5,073 nucleotides of DNA from Gammaproteobacteria bacterium (lineage in GTDB: Bacteria; Pseudomonadota; Gammaproteobacteria; UBA9339), in assembly GCA_018814965.1 (NCBI GenBank), contig JAHIYS010000126.1:1-5073 (forward strand), given 5' to 3'. How positions within the stretch are numbered: position 1 is the first letter of the stretch; each line of letters opens with the position of its first letter. Shown here piece by piece: positions 1 to 5,073 of this stretch. The notes under the pieces are model-generated. The model did no database searches. It was not told the origin of the DNA and saw only the letters and a list, made by a program, of their open reading frames with translations. The position numbers and the translations under genes are program-made.

Positions 1-1678
1 CAGTTTTTTTTTCAGCTTTAATACGATCTAAAATTCCCTGCTTTTCATCATTGTCTAGGGCATAGAAAATTTCTTTGCCGATATCTATGCGAAATAATGG
101 AGGCATTGCTACATAGACATGGCCTGCTTTAACTAAAGCTCGAAAATGGCGTAAAAATAAAGCACAAAGTAAAGTGGCTATATGCAATCCATCTGAATCA
201 GCATCAGAAAGTATGCATACTTTGCCATAACGAAGATTTTTAAGGTTGTCTGATCCAGGATCAATTCCTAATGCTACCGCCACATCATGAACCTCTTGCG
301 AGGCTAAGACTTTATCGGAGTCAACTTCCCAAGTATTTAAAATTTTTCCACGAAGAGGCATTACCGCTTGGATTTCACGATCACGAGCTTGTTTGGCTGA
401 ACCACCAGCTGATTCACCCTCAACCAAAAATAGTTCGGTGCGTTTGTTATCCTGAGAAATACAATCAGCTAATTTTCCTGGAAGAGCTGGGCCGGAGGTG
501 ATTTTTTTTCTTACTATTTTACTTTCAGCATTTAATCTTCTTTGGGCATTACTTATTATGAGTGCTGCCAAAGATTCTCCAAGGTGAACATTTTGATTTA
601 GCCACAAACTAAAGGCATCTTTAGTTATTCCCAAGACAAAAGCTGCAGCTTGGCGTGAAGTTAAGCGCTCTTTGGTTTGTCCAGAAAATTGAGGATCTAT
701 TATTTTTACAGCGATAATGTAATTACAGTTTTCCCATATATCTTCAGGACTTAATTTAACTCCGCGAGGAAGTAATTTTCTTATATCACAAAAATCACGC
801 ATAGCTTCACCTAAGCCGCTGCGTAAACCATTAACGTGAGTACCGCCATGGACGGTTGGGATTAGATTGACATAGCTTTCGGTTATCTGAGGCGCGCCCT
901 CTTGAAACCAAGTTATTGCCCATTCAACGGTTTCGTTTTCAGTAGCAAAATTGCCAACAAAAGGTATTTCTGGAATACGGTTGGTATCAATTAGAGTAGA
1001 TGTTAGATAGCCTTTGACGCCATCTTCATAATGCCATTCTTCGGTATCATTGGTTTGCTCATTATGAAATGTAAGTTTTAGTCCAGGACATAAAAAAGCT
1101 TTGGCGCGTAGTACATGTTTTAATTGGGGAATAGAAAATTTTATTGAGTCAAAGTACTTGGGGTTAGGCCAAAAACGTAGGCTGGTTCCGGTTTCACGCG
1201 CAGGGCATGAGTCGATAGCTTTTAGTCTGCCTAGTGGAGAGCCATCAGCAAATTTCATATGGGAGATCTTGCCGCCACGTTTAACGCTAACCTCGAATTG
1301 AGAGGAGAGGGCGTTTACAACCGAAATTCCTACTCCATGTAATCCACCAGAAAAACGGTAGTGTTTATCTGAAAACTTTGCTCCAGCATGAAGTCTGGTG
1401 AGAATTAATTCAACCCCAGATATTTTTTCTTCCGGATGAACGTCGGTTGGCATGCCGCGCCCATCATCAGTTACTTCAAGAGAGTTATCTTGATATAGAG
1501 TCACAATAATGCTGGTTGCGTGGCCGCCAATAGCTTCGTCAACGCTATTATCAATAGCTTCTTGAGCTAAGTGATTGGGGCATGTGGTATCGGTATACAT
1601 GCCGGGGCGTTTTTGTACTGGTTCAAGTCCGGTTAGAACTTCAATTGCAGATGAGGTATATGATGATTTATTGTTCAT
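1..1678 (-). CDS. parE: DNA topoisomerase IV subunit B, C-terminus cut by window edge
   Basis: ParE is the ATPase subunit of topoisomerase IV, which with ParC decatenates daughter chromosomes and relaxes supercoils. The reading frame is open for 559 codons from the ATG at 1676-1678 to the window edge, and the N-terminus (IEVLTGLEPVQKRPGMYTDTT) matches E. coli ParE. In the GHKL ATPase domain I see E40 (catalytic base), N44, D71 before DGRGMP, LHAGAKF (97-102 area) and GGLHGVGIS (111-119). The lid has GAKF where the family usually has GGKF. The transducer region contains the QTKERL lysine loop. The TOPRIM domain has EGESAGGSA starting at E420, PLRGKILNTWE, and the metal-binding DADSDG at 492-497. 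E. coli ParE is about 630 residues with a two-residue offset, so about 70 C-terminal residues lie outside the window. TDTT after PGMY and the overall match favour ParE over GyrB. It is transcribed divergently from hypA. Confidence 0.97.
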   Translation of the reverse strand, partial: MNNKSSYTSSAIEVLTGLEPVQKRPGMYTDTTCPNHLAQEAIDNSVDEAIGGHATSIIVTLYQDNSLEVTDDGRGMPTDVHPEEKISGVELILTRLHAGAKFSDKHYRFSGGLHGVGISVVNALSSQFEVSVKRGGKISHMKFADGSPLGRLKAIDSCPARETGTSLRFWPNPKYFDSIKFSIPQLKHVLRAKAFLCPGLKLTFHNEQTNDTEEWHYEDGVKGYLTSTLIDTNRIPEIPFVGNFATENETVEWAITWFQEGAPQITESYVNLIPTVHGGTHVNGLRSGLGEAMRDFCDIRKLLPRGVKLSPEDIWENCNYIIAVKIIDPQFSGQTKERLTSRQAAAFVLGITKDAFSLWLNQNVHLGESLAALIISNAQRRLNAESKIVRKKITSGPALPGKLADCISQDNKRTELFLVEGESAGGSAKQARDREIQAVMPLRGKILNTWEVDSDKVLASQEVHDVAVALGIDPGSDNLKNLRYGKVCILSDADSDGLHIATLLCALFLRHFRALVKAGHVYVAMPPLFRIDIGKEIFYALDNDEKQGILDRIKAEKKT

Positions 1679-1686
1679 GGTTTTAT

Positions 1687-1715
1687 AATATATTGTTATC
1701 CATCTAAAAATTCAA
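1687..1715 (-). promoter_or_regulatory. Predicted sigma-70 promoter of parE
   Basis: Read on the minus strand there is TTGAAT (1715-1710), a 17-base spacer and TATATT (1692-1687). This is close to the sigma-70 consensus. The -10 ends only 8 bases before the parE ATG, so transcription would begin at or next to the start codon. No Shine-Dalgarno sequence is visible in the intervening AT-rich bases. Either parE has a leaderless or near-leaderless mRNA from this promoter, or a promoter further upstream supplies a longer leader. Confidence 0.5.
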
Positions 1716-1829
1716 TACTATCTTATTTTAAGTTAGAATACTAACCTCTCCTGGATAAGCGACTAGGATGTGTTATAGGGGTTGTTGCAAGCTGATATTT
1801 TAAGAGGTGATTTTTTCCGAAGGGATAAA

Positions 1830-1835
1830 TATAAT
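1830..1835 (+). promoter_or_regulatory. Possible -10 element for hypA
   Basis: A perfect TATAAT lies 88 bases before the hypA start. The hexamer 17 bases upstream, GTGATT (1807-1812), matches the -35 consensus at only three positions. I see no convincing sigma-54 element, which drives hyp genes in some bacteria, and no FNR-type or NikR-type palindrome. If used, transcription would start near 1842, inside the left arm of the hairpin at 1839-1878. Confidence 0.35.
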
Positions 1836-1838
1836 AGC

Positions 1839-1878
1839 CCAGCCTAAGCCTCGCATTGTTTGCGAGGCGTAGGGCTGG
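1839..1878. repeat. Long near-perfect inverted repeat between parE and hypA
   Basis: The arms are 1839-1855 (CCAGCCTAAGCCTCGCA) and 1861-1878, separated by the loop TTGTT. They pair along the whole length with one bulged base and one mismatch, and the inner eight bases pair perfectly. No T-tract follows on either strand, so it is not a typical intrinsic terminator, and both flanking genes point away from it. It is more GC-rich than its surroundings. It could be a dispersed palindromic repeat, or a hairpin at the 5' end of the hypA transcript. Confidence 0.7.
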
Positions 1879-1923
1879 ATGAATGAACACAGATGAATCT
1901 AAGCTCGAAGAGCGCAATACTTT

Positions 1924-2265
1924 ATGCATGAACTAAAAATAATTCAAGATATTTTCCCAATGCTCGAAAAGGTGGCAAAAGATAACCACTTAAAGTCAAT
2001 TAATAAGGTTACTTTAGGGGTGGGTAAATTACGTCAAGTGCAAACTGACTTTTTACAATTTGCTTTTGCAACGGTAGCTAAAGATACGATAGCCAAGGGG
2101 GCGGAACTGATTATAAAAATAATTCCAATAACAGTGTTTTGTGATTCTTGTAAGAAACAATTTAATCTTGAAGAACATGTTTATGTTTGTCCTAAGTGTG
2201 GTGGTGTTCGGCTTGAGATTTTGACTGGGAAAGAAATTATTATAGAAAGTGTTGATGGCTTCTAG
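1924..2265 (+). CDS. hypA: Hydrogenase nickel/zinc maturation protein HypA
   Basis: HypA is a small cytoplasmic metallochaperone that works with the GTPase HypB to insert nickel into the large subunit of [NiFe]-hydrogenases, and in some bacteria supports urease. The product has 113 residues, the usual length. It starts with MHEL, and M1, H2 and E3 are the known nickel ligands, which fixes the start at the ATG at 1924 even though the Shine-Dalgarno sequence is poor (a GAAGAG lies rather far upstream). The family pattern VTLGVGKLRQVQTDFLQFAF follows at about 29-48. The structural zinc site is complete: C73-x2-C76 (CDSC) and C89-x2-C92 (CPKC). Its normal partner hypB lies 1.2 kb downstream, with a fic gene between them. 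No hydrogenase structural gene is in view, so the nickel client is unknown. Confidence 0.95.
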   Translation: MHELKIIQDIFPMLEKVAKDNHLKSINKVTLGVGKLRQVQTDFLQFAFATVAKDTIAKGAELIIKIIPITVFCDSCKKQFNLEEHVYVCPKCGGVRLEILTGKEIIIESVDGF

Positions 2266-2270
2266 TTTTC

Positions 2271-2305
2271 GGTAGCGCAGTTTAGCTAGCGCTACTCCTT
2301 TTCTT
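2271..2305 (+). terminator. Possible weak terminator between hypA and fic
   Basis: GTAGCGC (2272-2278) pairs with GCGCTAC (2289-2295) across a ten-base loop, with a possible extra G-T pair at the base. A pyrimidine-rich run, TCCTTTTCTT, follows. It starts six bases after the hypA stop codon and ends just before the fic -35 hexamer. The T-run is interrupted, so termination may be partial, leaving read-through into fic and hypB. Confidence 0.4.
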
Positions 2306-2310
2306 AATCC

Positions 2311-2339
2311 TTGGTTTTGCGGAGATTAAGTGTTATAAT
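2311..2339 (+). promoter_or_regulatory. Predicted sigma-70 promoter of fic
   Basis: TTGGTT (2311-2316), a 17-base spacer and a perfect TATAAT (2334-2339) form a strong sigma-70 promoter. Transcription would start near 2345-2347, giving a leader of about 16 bases that contains only the ribosome binding site. Both arms of the inverted repeat at 2315-2349 overlap the promoter elements. A protein bound there should block RNA polymerase. Confidence 0.7.
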
Positions 2340-2349
2340 CTCCGCAAAA
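2315..2349. promoter_or_regulatory. Inverted-repeat operator over the fic promoter
   Basis: TTTTGCGGAGATTA (2315-2328) and its exact reverse complement TAATCTCCGCAAAA (2336-2349) are separated by seven bases. The left arm lies in the promoter spacer, and the right arm overlaps the -10 box and the expected transcription start. A 14-bp perfect palindrome in this place looks like a repressor operator. The likeliest binder is the Fic protein itself, through its C-terminal winged-helix-like region; this is inference. A third copy of the core lies at 2352-2362. Confidence 0.7.
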
Positions 2350-2351
2350 TG

Positions 2352-2362
2352 TGCGGAGATTA
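2352..2362 (+). promoter_or_regulatory. Third operator-like repeat covering the fic RBS and start codon
   Basis: TGCGGAGATTA repeats bases 2318-2328 exactly, in direct orientation 34 bases downstream. It contains GGAG (2355-2358), the only Shine-Dalgarno candidate for fic, three bases from the ATG, which is closer than usual. The final A of the repeat is the first base of the start codon. The repeat could be a further protein-binding site. In a read-through transcript its GCGGAG could pair with the CTCCGC of the preceding arm (2340-2345) and hide the ribosome binding site. Confidence 0.65.
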
Positions 2363-3468
2363 TGAAATACATTCACGAGCTATCCAATTGGCCAAATTTA
2401 TCCTGGGATAACAAGGCACTTGTAACCCAGTTAGCTTCAGTGCGTCATCAACAGGGATTGTTATTGGGTCGTATGAGCACACTGGGATTCGATGTTAAGG
2501 CAGAAGCAAGTCTTGAAGTCTTAACATCTGACATTATTAAGTCTAGTGAAATTGAAGGTGTGATACTTGATCAACACCAAGTTCGCTCATTTCTTGCTAA
2601 AAGTTTAGGTGTTGATATCGGCGGATTGTCAAAGTCAAATCGACATATCGATGGTATTGTTGAAATGGTTTTGGATGCAACTCAACGCTGTAGTGATCCT
2701 TTAACTGAAAAGCGCTTATATAGCTGGCATCGAGTATTGTTTCCAAGAGGAACAAGTGGTTTACATAAAATTGCTGATGGTTCTTGGAGATCAAGAGAAG
2801 CGGGACCCATGCAAATAGTATCCGGACATATTGGTCGCGAACGAGTACATTTTGAAGCTCCAGCAGCTGATCGGATTCGACATGAAATGAAGTTGTTTTT
2901 AGATTGGTTCAATAAGGTTAAAAATATTGATCCTTTACTAAAAGCAGGTGTCGCTCACTTCTGGTTTGTTACTATTCATCCTTTTGAAGATGGTAATGGG
3001 AGAATTGGTCGTGCTATTGCTGATATGTGCCTTGCCAGAGCTGATGGTATTCCAGAACGATTTTACAGTATGTCATCTAGCATTGAGAAAGAACGGAAAA
3101 CTTATTATGCAACACTCGAATCTTGTCAAAAAGGAGGCCTCGATATAACTAGTTGGCTAAAATGGTTTTTGGCTTGTCTTAGTCGTGCCATAGAAAACGC
3201 CGACAAAACTTTAGAGAAGATTTTATATAAGTCAAATATTTGGCGAAGACTTAGTAGTCGCCCCATCAATGAGCGCCAACGTAAGGTAATAAATCTCTTA
3301 TTGGGAGAGTTCCAAGGGAAACTAACGACAAGTAAATATGCCAAAATAGCAAAATGTTCTCAAGATACTGCGTTAAGAGATATGCTCGAATTAATCGATT
3401 ATGGCGTTATGGTGAAAAATCCAGGTAGTGGTCGGAGCACTAGTTACGATCTTTGTTTTCCAATATAG
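2362..3468 (+). CDS. Fic-domain protein AMP-transferase, self-inhibited (class II) type with C-terminal winged helix
   Basis: Fic enzymes transfer AMP or a related group from a nucleotide to a hydroxyl side chain of a target protein. I take the ATG at 2362 (368 residues), because MKYIHELSNWPNLSWD is the expected start of the DUF4172-type N-terminus and the in-frame TTG at 2311 lies inside the promoter. The inhibitory-helix motif S/TxxxEG appears as SSEIEG (61-66), with E65 the likely blocking glutamate; its position before the Fic core marks class II. The flap region lies around 142-166. The catalytic loop HPFEDGNGRIGR (206-217) is complete, with catalytic H206 and all nucleotide-binding residues. 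Residues about 302-365 look like a winged helix-turn-helix (TTSKYAKIAKCSQDTALRD, then a GSGRST wing). The domain order resembles Shewanella SoFic. The target is unknown. The gene separates hypA from hypB. Confidence 0.93.
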   Translation: MKYIHELSNWPNLSWDNKALVTQLASVRHQQGLLLGRMSTLGFDVKAEASLEVLTSDIIKSSEIEGVILDQHQVRSFLAKSLGVDIGGLSKSNRHIDGIVEMVLDATQRCSDPLTEKRLYSWHRVLFPRGTSGLHKIADGSWRSREAGPMQIVSGHIGRERVHFEAPAADRIRHEMKLFLDWFNKVKNIDPLLKAGVAHFWFVTIHPFEDGNGRIGRAIADMCLARADGIPERFYSMSSSIEKERKTYYATLESCQKGGLDITSWLKWFLACLSRAIENADKTLEKILYKSNIWRRLSSRPINERQRKVINLLLGEFQGKLTTSKYAKIAKCSQDTALRDMLELIDYGVMVKNPGSGRSTSYDLCFPI

Positions 3469-3482
3469 ATTGATGTTTAATT

Positions 3483-3486
3483 GAGG
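3483..3486 (+). promoter_or_regulatory. Shine-Dalgarno site of hypB
   Basis: GAGG lies eight bases before the ATG at 3495, near-ideal spacing, and supports that start. It sits in the 26-base gap after the fic stop codon. No separate promoter or terminator is visible in the gap, so hypB is probably translated from a transcript that also carries fic. Confidence 0.75.
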
Positions 3487-3494
3487 TTATTAAA

Positions 3495-4145
3495 ATGCAA
3501 ATTACAGTGATGCAAAATGTTTTACAGGCAAACGAAAAAAAGGCTTCGGAAATCCGAGAACTTTTAAAGCAGAAGAAAATTTTTATGGTTAATCTTATTA
3601 GCTCCCCAGGATCAGGTAAGACCACTTTGCTTGAGAAAAGTTTGCCAATTTTAAAAGAAAAGTATCGCGTGGCAGTAATTGAGGGGGATGTTGAGACTGA
3701 CCGAGACGCCAAGCGCCTTGATGGATATGGTGTGCCTATAGCATTAATTACTACTAGTGGTGCTTGTCATTTGGAATCGGTAAGTATAGAAAAAGCTTTT
3801 TCTGCTCTTGATTTGGATGCTTTAGATTTAATTTTTGTAGAAAATGTAGGCAATCTGGTATGCCCTGCTGAATTCGATATTGGTGAGAATGTTAAAGTCG
3901 CTATTTTAAGCACACCTGAGGGTGATGATAAGCCAATGAAGTATCCTTTGTTATTTCGAGAAGCCTCTTTGGTGATTTTAAATAAAACCGATCTTTTAGA
4001 ACATGTAAATTTTAATTCAGATAATTTTTATTCTGATCTTAAAAATCTCAAAGGTAATTTGGAGGTGATTGAAACCTCATGTAAAAATGGCTTAGGGATT
4101 GATGAGTGGATAGAGTGGTTGCAAAATAAGATAGAAAATTTGTAG
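3495..4145 (+). CDS. hypB: Hydrogenase nickel incorporation GTPase HypB
   Basis: HypB is a SIMIBI-class GTPase that binds nickel, dimerises with GTP and, with HypA, drives nickel insertion into [NiFe]-hydrogenase (or urease). The product has 216 residues. The P-loop is SSPGSGKTT (36-44). VIEGDVETDRDAKRL (61-75) is the family's switch region. The metal and dimer site keeps C91-H92 (SGACHLE) and C123 in ENVGNLVCPAEFD. The guanine-specificity motif is NKTD (163-166). The protein starts almost directly at the G domain. It lacks both the CxxCGC nickel motif of the E. coli N-terminus and any histidine-rich stretch, so it is the short form that binds nickel only at the G-domain site. It shares a transcription unit with fic. 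It converges with hppA across a repeat-filled region. Confidence 0.96.
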   Translation: MQITVMQNVLQANEKKASEIRELLKQKKIFMVNLISSPGSGKTTLLEKSLPILKEKYRVAVIEGDVETDRDAKRLDGYGVPIALITTSGACHLESVSIEKAFSALDLDALDLIFVENVGNLVCPAEFDIGENVKVAILSTPEGDDKPMKYPLLFREASLVILNKTDLLEHVNFNSDNFYSDLKNLKGNLEVIETSCKNGLGIDEWIEWLQNKIENL

Positions 4146-4170
4146 AGAAAATGACCTTGTTGGAAGCTAC

Positions 4171-4234
4171 CTTTTTTGTTGTATTGCCGAAAGCAGGTAT
4201 CTAGAAAATTCAATAAATTAGCATAAGTCGTAAT
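4171..4234. repeat. Decayed copy of the REP-type element
   Basis: This segment aligns with 4516-4578 at about 50 of 64 positions with one single-base gap. Many of the differences are C/T exchanges, and the GAAA-loop stem that is perfect in the other copy is largely broken here. It is the older or unconstrained member of a local direct-repeat pair and lies 25 bases after the hypB stop codon. Confidence 0.65.
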
Positions 4235-4283
4235 GTAGAAATTTTTGGATTTTAGTGAGCCCTTAAATTAATTTGCTGGATTA

Positions 4284-4380
4284 CTCGCGACATCCTGTCG
4301 CTCGCCCTTTGGGGCCTGCCTTCGGCAGTTGCAAAATTTGTCACATCTGTATCAAATTTGTTCCACGTCGCTCGCTACGC
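4284..4380. repeat. Cluster of short GC-rich hairpins
   Basis: Two small hairpins follow each other: GCGACA-TCC-TGTCGC (4287-4301) and CTGCC-TTC-GGCAG (4316-4328). After them come two copies of CAAA(A)TTTGT about 20 bases apart, then GTCGCTCGCTACGCTCACTC. The last stretch resembles the end of the dispersed repeat family that reads TTGTCATTGCGAGCGAAG in many proteobacteria. The block is clearly more GC-rich than its surroundings and looks like a mosaic of inserted repeat fragments. Confidence 0.5.
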
Positions 4381-4389
4381 TCACTCCTA

Positions 4390-4437
4390 GCAATGATGCT
4401 TTGCAGTTGTCATTGCGAGCCGAAGGCGAAGCAATCT
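4390..4437. repeat. ATTGC...GCAAT dispersed palindromic repeat with a partial inverted copy
   Basis: ATTGC (4412-4416), GCC (4419-4421), GAA, GGC (4425-4427) and GCAAT (4431-4435) make an interrupted hairpin of the widespread TCATTGCGAG...GAAGCAATCTC type. Just before it, GCAATGA (4390-4396) is the exact reverse complement of TCATTGC (4410-4416). This suggests two head-to-head partial copies. Confidence 0.6.
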
Positions 4438-4515
4438 CAGTAGATGGCGTAAAATTATCTTTGCTCAAATAAGAAACCATATTATTTTGTGGATTAAAGA
4501 GGTTACTAAAATCTA

Positions 4516-4640
4516 CTTTTTTGTCATACCGGCGAAAGCCGGTATCCAGAAATTTAATCAATTAGTGGAAGTTGTAATCTTGCTGTCACAATCTAAAAAT
4601 CTTATATTCTGGATCCCGCGGTCTTCACCGCGGGACGAGA
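4516..4640. repeat. Head-to-head pair of REP-like hairpins (BIME-like element)
   Basis: The first unit is ATACCGGC-GAAA-GCCGGTAT (4526-4545), an eight-pair stem with a GAAA loop, preceded by GTC and followed by CCAGAA. The second is TCCCGCGGT-CTTC-ACCGCGGGA (4614-4635), a nine-pair stem. On the minus strand the second unit has the same layout: GTC, stem, GAAG loop, stem, ATCCAGAA. The tails ATCCAGAA (4544-4551) and TTCTGGAT (4607-4614) are exact reverse complements. The two units thus share a frame and differ in stem sequence, the form expected of paired REP elements spread by a REP-associated transposase. No transposase lies in the window. Confidence 0.75.
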
Positions 4641-4668
4641 GCAATCAGGTTTTGTCGGATTTTAGTTG

Positions 4669-5073
4669 TTAAATCAACGGTACAATCAAAAGTGCAACAA
4701 TATTAATAATTTTGATTAAAGGGTTAATCGCTGGTCCAGCAGTATCTTTATATGGATCACCAACAGTGTCACCAGTTACCGCAGCTTTATGAGCATCACT
4801 GCCTTTGCCATGATGGTTTCCATCTTCGATAAATTTTTTTGCGTTATCCCAAGCGCCACCCCCGGTAGTCATCGAGATCGCTAAAAATAAGCCGGTGATG
4901 ATTGCTCCCATTAGTAATCCTCCCAGGGCTTTTGGTCCCAAAAAGATACCCACTAAAACTGGGGCTAGAACAGGAAGAAGTGATGGTATAATCATTTCTT
5001 TAATCGCTGCTAGAGTTAGTATATTTACAGCGCGAGAATAGTCTGGTTTGCCCGTGCCTTCCATGATGCCGGG
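4669..5073 (-). CDS. hppA: Membrane-bound ion-translocating pyrophosphatase, C-terminal part
   Basis: This integral membrane enzyme hydrolyses cytoplasmic pyrophosphate and uses the energy to pump H+ or Na+ across the inner membrane. Only the last 134 residues are present; the start lies beyond the right edge, and the methionine at 5062-5064 is internal (family pattern [12 protein letters not shown]). Two hydrophobic segments lie between [13 protein letters not shown] and [22 protein letters not shown] follows, then the second acidic active-site motif [17 protein letters not shown] with the conserved Asp and Lys residues. A last membrane helix ends at the TAA after [10 protein letters not shown]. 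The residues that separate K+-dependent from K+-independent forms are outside the window, so subtype and pumped ion cannot be told. It converges with hypB. Confidence 0.95.
   Translation of the reverse strand, partial: PGIMEGTGKPDYSRAVNILTLAAIKEMIIPSLLPVLAPVLVGIFLGPKALGGLLMGAIITGLFLAISMTTGGGAWDNAKKFIEDGNHHGKGSDAHKAAVTGDTVGDPYKDTAGPAINPLIKIINIVALLIVPLI

Larger units (their letters stand above)
4146..4668. other. Gene-free convergent intergenic region rich in palindromic repeats
   Basis: This 523-base stretch between the ends of hypB and hppA holds no credible gene. The short open frames across it contain peptides such as VIPAKAGIQ, the usual artefact of translating REP-type repeats. It contains a decayed repeat copy, a cluster of GC-rich hairpins, an ATTGC...GCAAT palindrome and a head-to-head pair of REP-like hairpins. 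There is no clear intrinsic terminator with a T-tract for either gene; the hairpins may do that work. Confidence 0.8.

Noticed and set aside
1770..1795. Possible sigma-54 promoter (GGGG...TTGC) upstream of hypA
   Set aside because: The distance between the GG and GC elements is too short for the -24/-12 pattern.
1741..1929. 62-codon minus-strand open frame between parE and hypA
   Set aside because: It runs through the hairpin and both promoter regions, has no convincing ribosome binding site, and its composition follows the palindrome rather than coding constraint.
2265..2311. tRNA-like D-arm (TAGCGCAGTTTAGCTAGCGC) after hypA
   Set aside because: There is no anticodon arm and no GTTCRA T-loop downstream. 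The pairing is better explained as a terminator-like hairpin.
2311..2361. TTG start adding 17 residues to the Fic protein
   Set aside because: It lies on the -35 hexamer of the predicted promoter, and the extension reads through the operator repeats. The family N-terminus begins at the ATG at 2362.
4284..4437. CRISPR-like spacing of short repeats
   Set aside because: The repeats differ from one another, are mostly single hairpins, and show no regular repeat-spacer period.
4487..4672. Plus-strand open frame containing FFVIPAKAGIQ, and minus-strand frames with FLDTGFRRYDKK
   Set aside because: These peptides are the translation of the REP-type repeat in either direction, commonly mis-annotated as small proteins. 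They lack a ribosome binding site and any conserved domain.

Overview
The window comes from an AT-rich proteobacterium. The 559 ParE residues in view resemble the gammaproteobacterial (E. coli-type) topoisomerase IV subunit B closely along their whole length. Low GC and intergenic DNA filled with dispersed palindromic repeats would suit a Legionellales-like or host-associated gammaproteobacterium, but that placement is inference.

Layout. (1) Positions 1-1678, minus strand: parE, with the C-terminal end of the protein cut by the window edge. (2) Positions 1679-1923: a divergent intergenic region with a good promoter facing parE, a weaker one facing hypA, and a long near-perfect hairpin. (3) Positions 1924-4145, plus strand: hypA, then a fic gene, then hypB. 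HypA and HypB are the pair that delivers nickel to [NiFe]-hydrogenase (in some bacteria also to urease). Here a self-inhibited, class II-type Fic protein with a DUF4172-like N-terminus and a C-terminal winged-helix-like region sits between them. It has its own TTGGTT-17-TATAAT promoter, overlaid by a perfect 14-bp inverted repeat, and a third copy of the repeat covers its ribosome binding site and the A of its start codon. (4) Positions 4146-4668: a 523-base convergent intergenic region with no credible gene. It holds REP-type palindromes, including a head-to-head pair and an older decayed copy. (5) Positions 4669-5073, minus strand: the C-terminal 134 residues of a membrane-bound, ion-pumping pyrophosphatase (hppA).

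How the genes relate. HypA and HypB should act together in the cytoplasm. No hypCDEF, hydrogenase or urease genes lie in the window, so their client is unknown. hypB starts 26 bases after the fic stop codon behind a good Shine-Dalgarno site, so its expression probably depends on fic transcription or on read-through from hypA. ParE and the pyrophosphatase are housekeeping flanks. The most interesting feature is the fic operator/RBS repeat system and its position inside the hypA-hypB pair. A secondary point is that ParE, a known target of some Fic AMPylases, is encoded next to this locus and keeps the tyrosine that those enzymes modify.
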